A stretch of DNA of 8,215 bases from Lysobacterales bacterium (lineage in GTDB: Bacteria > Pseudomonadota > Gammaproteobacteria > Xanthomonadales > SZUA-36). The notes under the pieces are model-generated. The model was not told where the DNA came from. It ran no database searches and saw only the letters and a list, made by a program, of their open reading frames with translations. The stretch spans positions 1 through 8,215 of the forward strand of contig SHZL01000120.1 in NCBI GenBank assembly GCA_009692275.1. Reading direction: 5' to 3'. Positions 6,654-8,215 of this stretch are shown piece by piece. The number at the start of each line of letters is the position of its first letter. Positions within the stretch are counted from its first letter, which is position 1. The position numbers and the translations under genes were made by a program.

Positions 6654-7067
6654 ATGAAAAAGCAGACGTACCTGAATCAGCGCTCAACTCCTATACAGGA
6701 CGACCGGATCACGCCCGCCTTGCGCGCGGTGTTCAACATCCTGCAGGCGTGGGAAGTGAAGGTGAAGAATTTTGGCGTGCTGCTGGGTGTATCGCAACCC
6801 ACTGTGCATCGCTGGAAGGTCAATCCTGCCGTTGCCGCAAAGGCAAACTCGCGGGACCTGGAGGAGCGCCTGTCTTACATCCTGGGCATCTACAAAGCGT
6901 TGCAGATCTTGCTGCCGGATCCCCGATCCGCTGATTCCTGGGTCAACCGGCCGAACACTGCAGCGATCTTTGCGGGGCGAACCCCGCTGGAGCGGATATT
7001 GGGCGGCAAAGTGGCCGATCTGTACGAGGTGCGCCGCTGGCTGGATGGTCAACGCGGGGCCGCATGA
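6654..7067 (+). CDS. Xre/MbcA/ParS-type antitoxin of a Res-Xre pair
   Basis: The 137-residue product has a short N-terminal arm. A helix-turn-helix follows at about 38-56 (NFGVLLGVSQPTVHRWK). The C-terminal toxin-binding domain (DUF2384 type) spans about 85-135 and contains NTAAIFAGRTPLERILGGKV and LYEVRRWLDGQRG. In this family the C-terminal domain covers the active site of the partner RES toxin, while the helix-turn-helix binds the operon promoter. The gene overlaps the toxin start by four bases (ATGA), so translation is coupled. ATG 6654 is chosen because GAG lies 7 bases before it; TTG 6642 is in frame upstream but overlaps that site. Expression is probably self-regulated through the palindrome at 6608-6617. 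Confidence 0.9.
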   Translation: MKKQTYLNQRSTPIQDDRITPALRAVFNILQAWEVKVKNFGVLLGVSQPTVHRWKVNPAVAAKANSRDLEERLSYILGIYKALQILLPDPRSADSWVNRPNTAAIFAGRTPLERILGGKVADLYEVRRWLDGQRGAA

Positions 7068-7762
7068 CCCCAAAAAATTCGTTCGTTGAATGGCGAAAAT
7101 CCGCGCGCATTGTTCCCAGCCGGTATCCTCCCGCCGGGGTGTTCGAGCGGGTCGCTGATGCAAGGGATCTGGAGGCTGTTCTGGCCGTAGAAGGATTAAC
7201 CAACGATCGGCTGCGCGATGAATTGGGCGAGATCCAACTGGTACCGCAAGAGGACCGGATTTCCGGGGCAGGCACGACGCCAATCATGTCGGCCTTCACT
7301 CACCCTAACCCGGATGGGAGCCGTTTTTCCGACGGCAGTTTCGGCGTGTACTACGCCGGCGAAAGCCTTGAAACCGCCATCGCTGAAAGTTGTTTTCACC
7401 GCGAGCGATTCTTGTCTTTTTCATCCGAACCGCCCATACGCTTACAGATGCGCACCTACTACGCGCGTGTCGGCGGAGGTTTTCACGACCTGCGTGGCGC
7501 TCAGAAAACGCACCCGGAATGGTTTAATCCGGATCCCGCGCGGTATGGCGCCAGCCAGGCCTTGGGTGCCGTCCTTAAAGCCGGCGGCAGCAACGGGGTG
7601 GTTTACCGCAGCGTTCGACGGCCGGCAGGAGAGTGCCTTGCGGTGTTCCGGCCACACCTGATTTCCCCTGTCACGCAGGGCCCGCATTTTGAATACATCT
7701 GGAATGGACGCGCGATTGCCGACGTCCTGGAGATCAAGAGGTATACAGGTCGGGGTGGGTAA
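7064..7762 (+). CDS. RES-domain toxin of a Res-Xre pair
   Basis: The 232-residue product is a full-length RES-domain protein. The polar residues that name the domain are visible: an arginine at R29 in VFERV, a glutamate at E108 in GVYYAGESLETAIAES, and a serine at S183 in VVYRSVR. The fold is related to ADP-ribosyltransferases. Characterised relatives deplete NAD+ (MbcT acts as an NAD+ phosphorylase) or ADP-ribosylate a host enzyme (ParT on phosphoribosyl pyrophosphate synthetase). Which of these applies here cannot be read. The protein would act in the cytoplasm and is expected to be held inactive by the gene upstream. Antitoxin first, toxin second, with stop and start overlapping, is the standard order. 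No frameshift or missing key residue is seen, so the pair looks intact. Confidence 0.92.
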   Translation: MTPKNSFVEWRKSARIVPSRYPPAGVFERVADARDLEAVLAVEGLTNDRLRDELGEIQLVPQEDRISGAGTTPIMSAFTHPNPDGSRFSDGSFGVYYAGESLETAIAESCFHRERFLSFSSEPPIRLQMRTYYARVGGGFHDLRGAQKTHPEWFNPDPARYGASQALGAVLKAGGSNGVVYRSVRRPAGECLAVFRPHLISPVTQGPHFEYIWNGRAIADVLEIKRYTGRGG

Positions 7763-7787
7763 TCCAGCTTCGCGGCAAGCGATCTCC

Positions 7788-7796
7788 TGATATACA
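7788..7796 (+). promoter_or_regulatory. Possible extended -10 promoter for the [2Fe-2S] subunit gene
   Basis: TGATATACA contains an extended -10 motif (TG, one base, then TATACA, 4 of 6). It lies 26 bases past the toxin stop and 47 bases before the next start codon. No good -35 is present. It would give the oxidoreductase genes their own transcript, apart from the toxin operon. Confidence 0.3.
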
Positions 7797-7843
7797 CTTC
7801 CAAAAACCGCAAACTGCAAATCAATTCCTGGAGGAGCACCCGC

Positions 7844-8215
7844 ATGTCGACGATTTCAATCAATGGTCAGAATCACTAGTATGGTGGCACACCGGATATG
7901 CCGCTGCTGTGGTTCCTGCGCGATGTTGTTGGCCTCACCGGCACCAAGTTCGGTTGTGGCATGGCGCTGTGCGGCGCGTGCACCATTCATATCGATGGCA
8001 AGGCGGTGCGCTCCTGCGTGACGCCGGTCTCGGTGGCGCTCAACGGCGGCAAGATCACGACCATCGAGGGGCTGTCTGCAGATGGTGAACATCCCGTGCA
8101 GCAGGCCTGGAAAGAACTTAATGTTGCGCAGTGCGGTTATTGCCAGTGTGGACAAATCATGCAGGCCGCATCCCTGCTCAGTGACAAGCCTTCTCCCAGC
8201 GATGCCGAGATCGAT
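7844..8215 (+). CDS. [2Fe-2S] small subunit of an IorAB-type molybdenum oxidoreductase, interrupted by an amber codon; 3' end outside window
   Basis: GGAGGAG at 7830-7836, 7 bases before ATG 7844, is the best ribosome binding site in the window. The frame reads MSTISINGQNH, then TAG at 7877-7879. It continues without shift as YGGTPDMPLLWFLRDVVG to the window end. Cysteines C38, C43, C46 and C58 (GCGMALCGAC...C) form the plant-ferredoxin-type cluster site. QCGYCQCGQ at C97 and C100 begins the second cluster domain, and C102 stands where serine is usual. The product passes electrons from a molybdopterin large subunit, expected just beyond the window, in enzymes of the isoquinoline 1-oxidoreductase or aldehyde dehydrogenase type. 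Length before and after the stop matches the family, so a point change (such as AAG to TAG) is likely. Restart at ATG 7898 would lose only the first beta strands. Real mutation and sequencing error cannot be separated here. Confidence 0.8.

Noticed and set aside
6684..7283. Open frame of 199 codons on the minus strand
   Set aside because: Antisense to the antitoxin and toxin genes, Arg/Pro/Gln-rich, with no domain; the plus-strand genes are clearly recognisable.
7844..7879. An 11-residue leader peptide (MSTISINGQNH) before a separate gene
   Set aside because: The peptide matches the normal N-terminus of the [2Fe-2S] subunit family and the same frame continues at the right length, so an interrupted gene is the simpler reading.

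Overview
The window looks like chromosomal DNA of a free-living Gammaproteobacterium. The pointers are the tRNA-Phe gene with an encoded CCA end and a sigma-70-like promoter, GlsB/YeaQ and Sel1-type small proteins, a Res-Xre toxin-antitoxin pair, and an IorA-type molybdenum-hydroxylase subunit. GC content is uneven: about 63% in a sampled line of the decarboxylase gene and about 45-47% in sampled lines of the gene at 3093-4106. No taxon below class can be read with confidence.

Left part (1-2830). A secreted metal-dependent amidohydrolase runs off the left edge on the minus strand. Next comes a small GlsB/YeaQ-type membrane protein (minus), divergent from a small exported protein of unknown function (plus). 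Both have recognisable promoters in the 198-bp gap between them. The exported protein converges on a small exported Sel1-repeat protein (minus), and a perfect 10-bp stem-loop lies between their ends.

Middle part (2831-5971). An AT-richer gene encodes a membrane-anchored, four-cysteine, Sel1-like protein of unknown function. It abuts the tail of a 72-residue membrane protein that looks like the N-terminal piece of a longer one, so this junction may be a recombination scar. A stand-alone PLP-dependent Orn/Lys/Arg decarboxylase-family enzyme follows on the minus strand.

Right part (5915-8215). A 449-bp gene-free stretch precedes (in + coordinates) tRNA-Phe(GAA), which is on the minus strand. 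This stretch holds a second copy of the tRNA 3' end, a diverged copy of its downstream flank, and a compact array of seven perfect hairpins. Beyond the tRNA lies a two-gene Res-Xre toxin-antitoxin operon with a palindrome over its probable -10 box. The window ends inside a [2Fe-2S] subunit gene of an IorAB-type molybdenum oxidoreductase that carries an in-frame amber codon at codon 12.

The genes do not form one pathway. This is a patchwork of short transcription units with signs of rearrangement at the 4145-4235 junction and around the tRNA. I see no clearly new multi-gene system. The most unusual items are the tRNA-associated hairpin array, the amber codon, and the apparent gene truncation.
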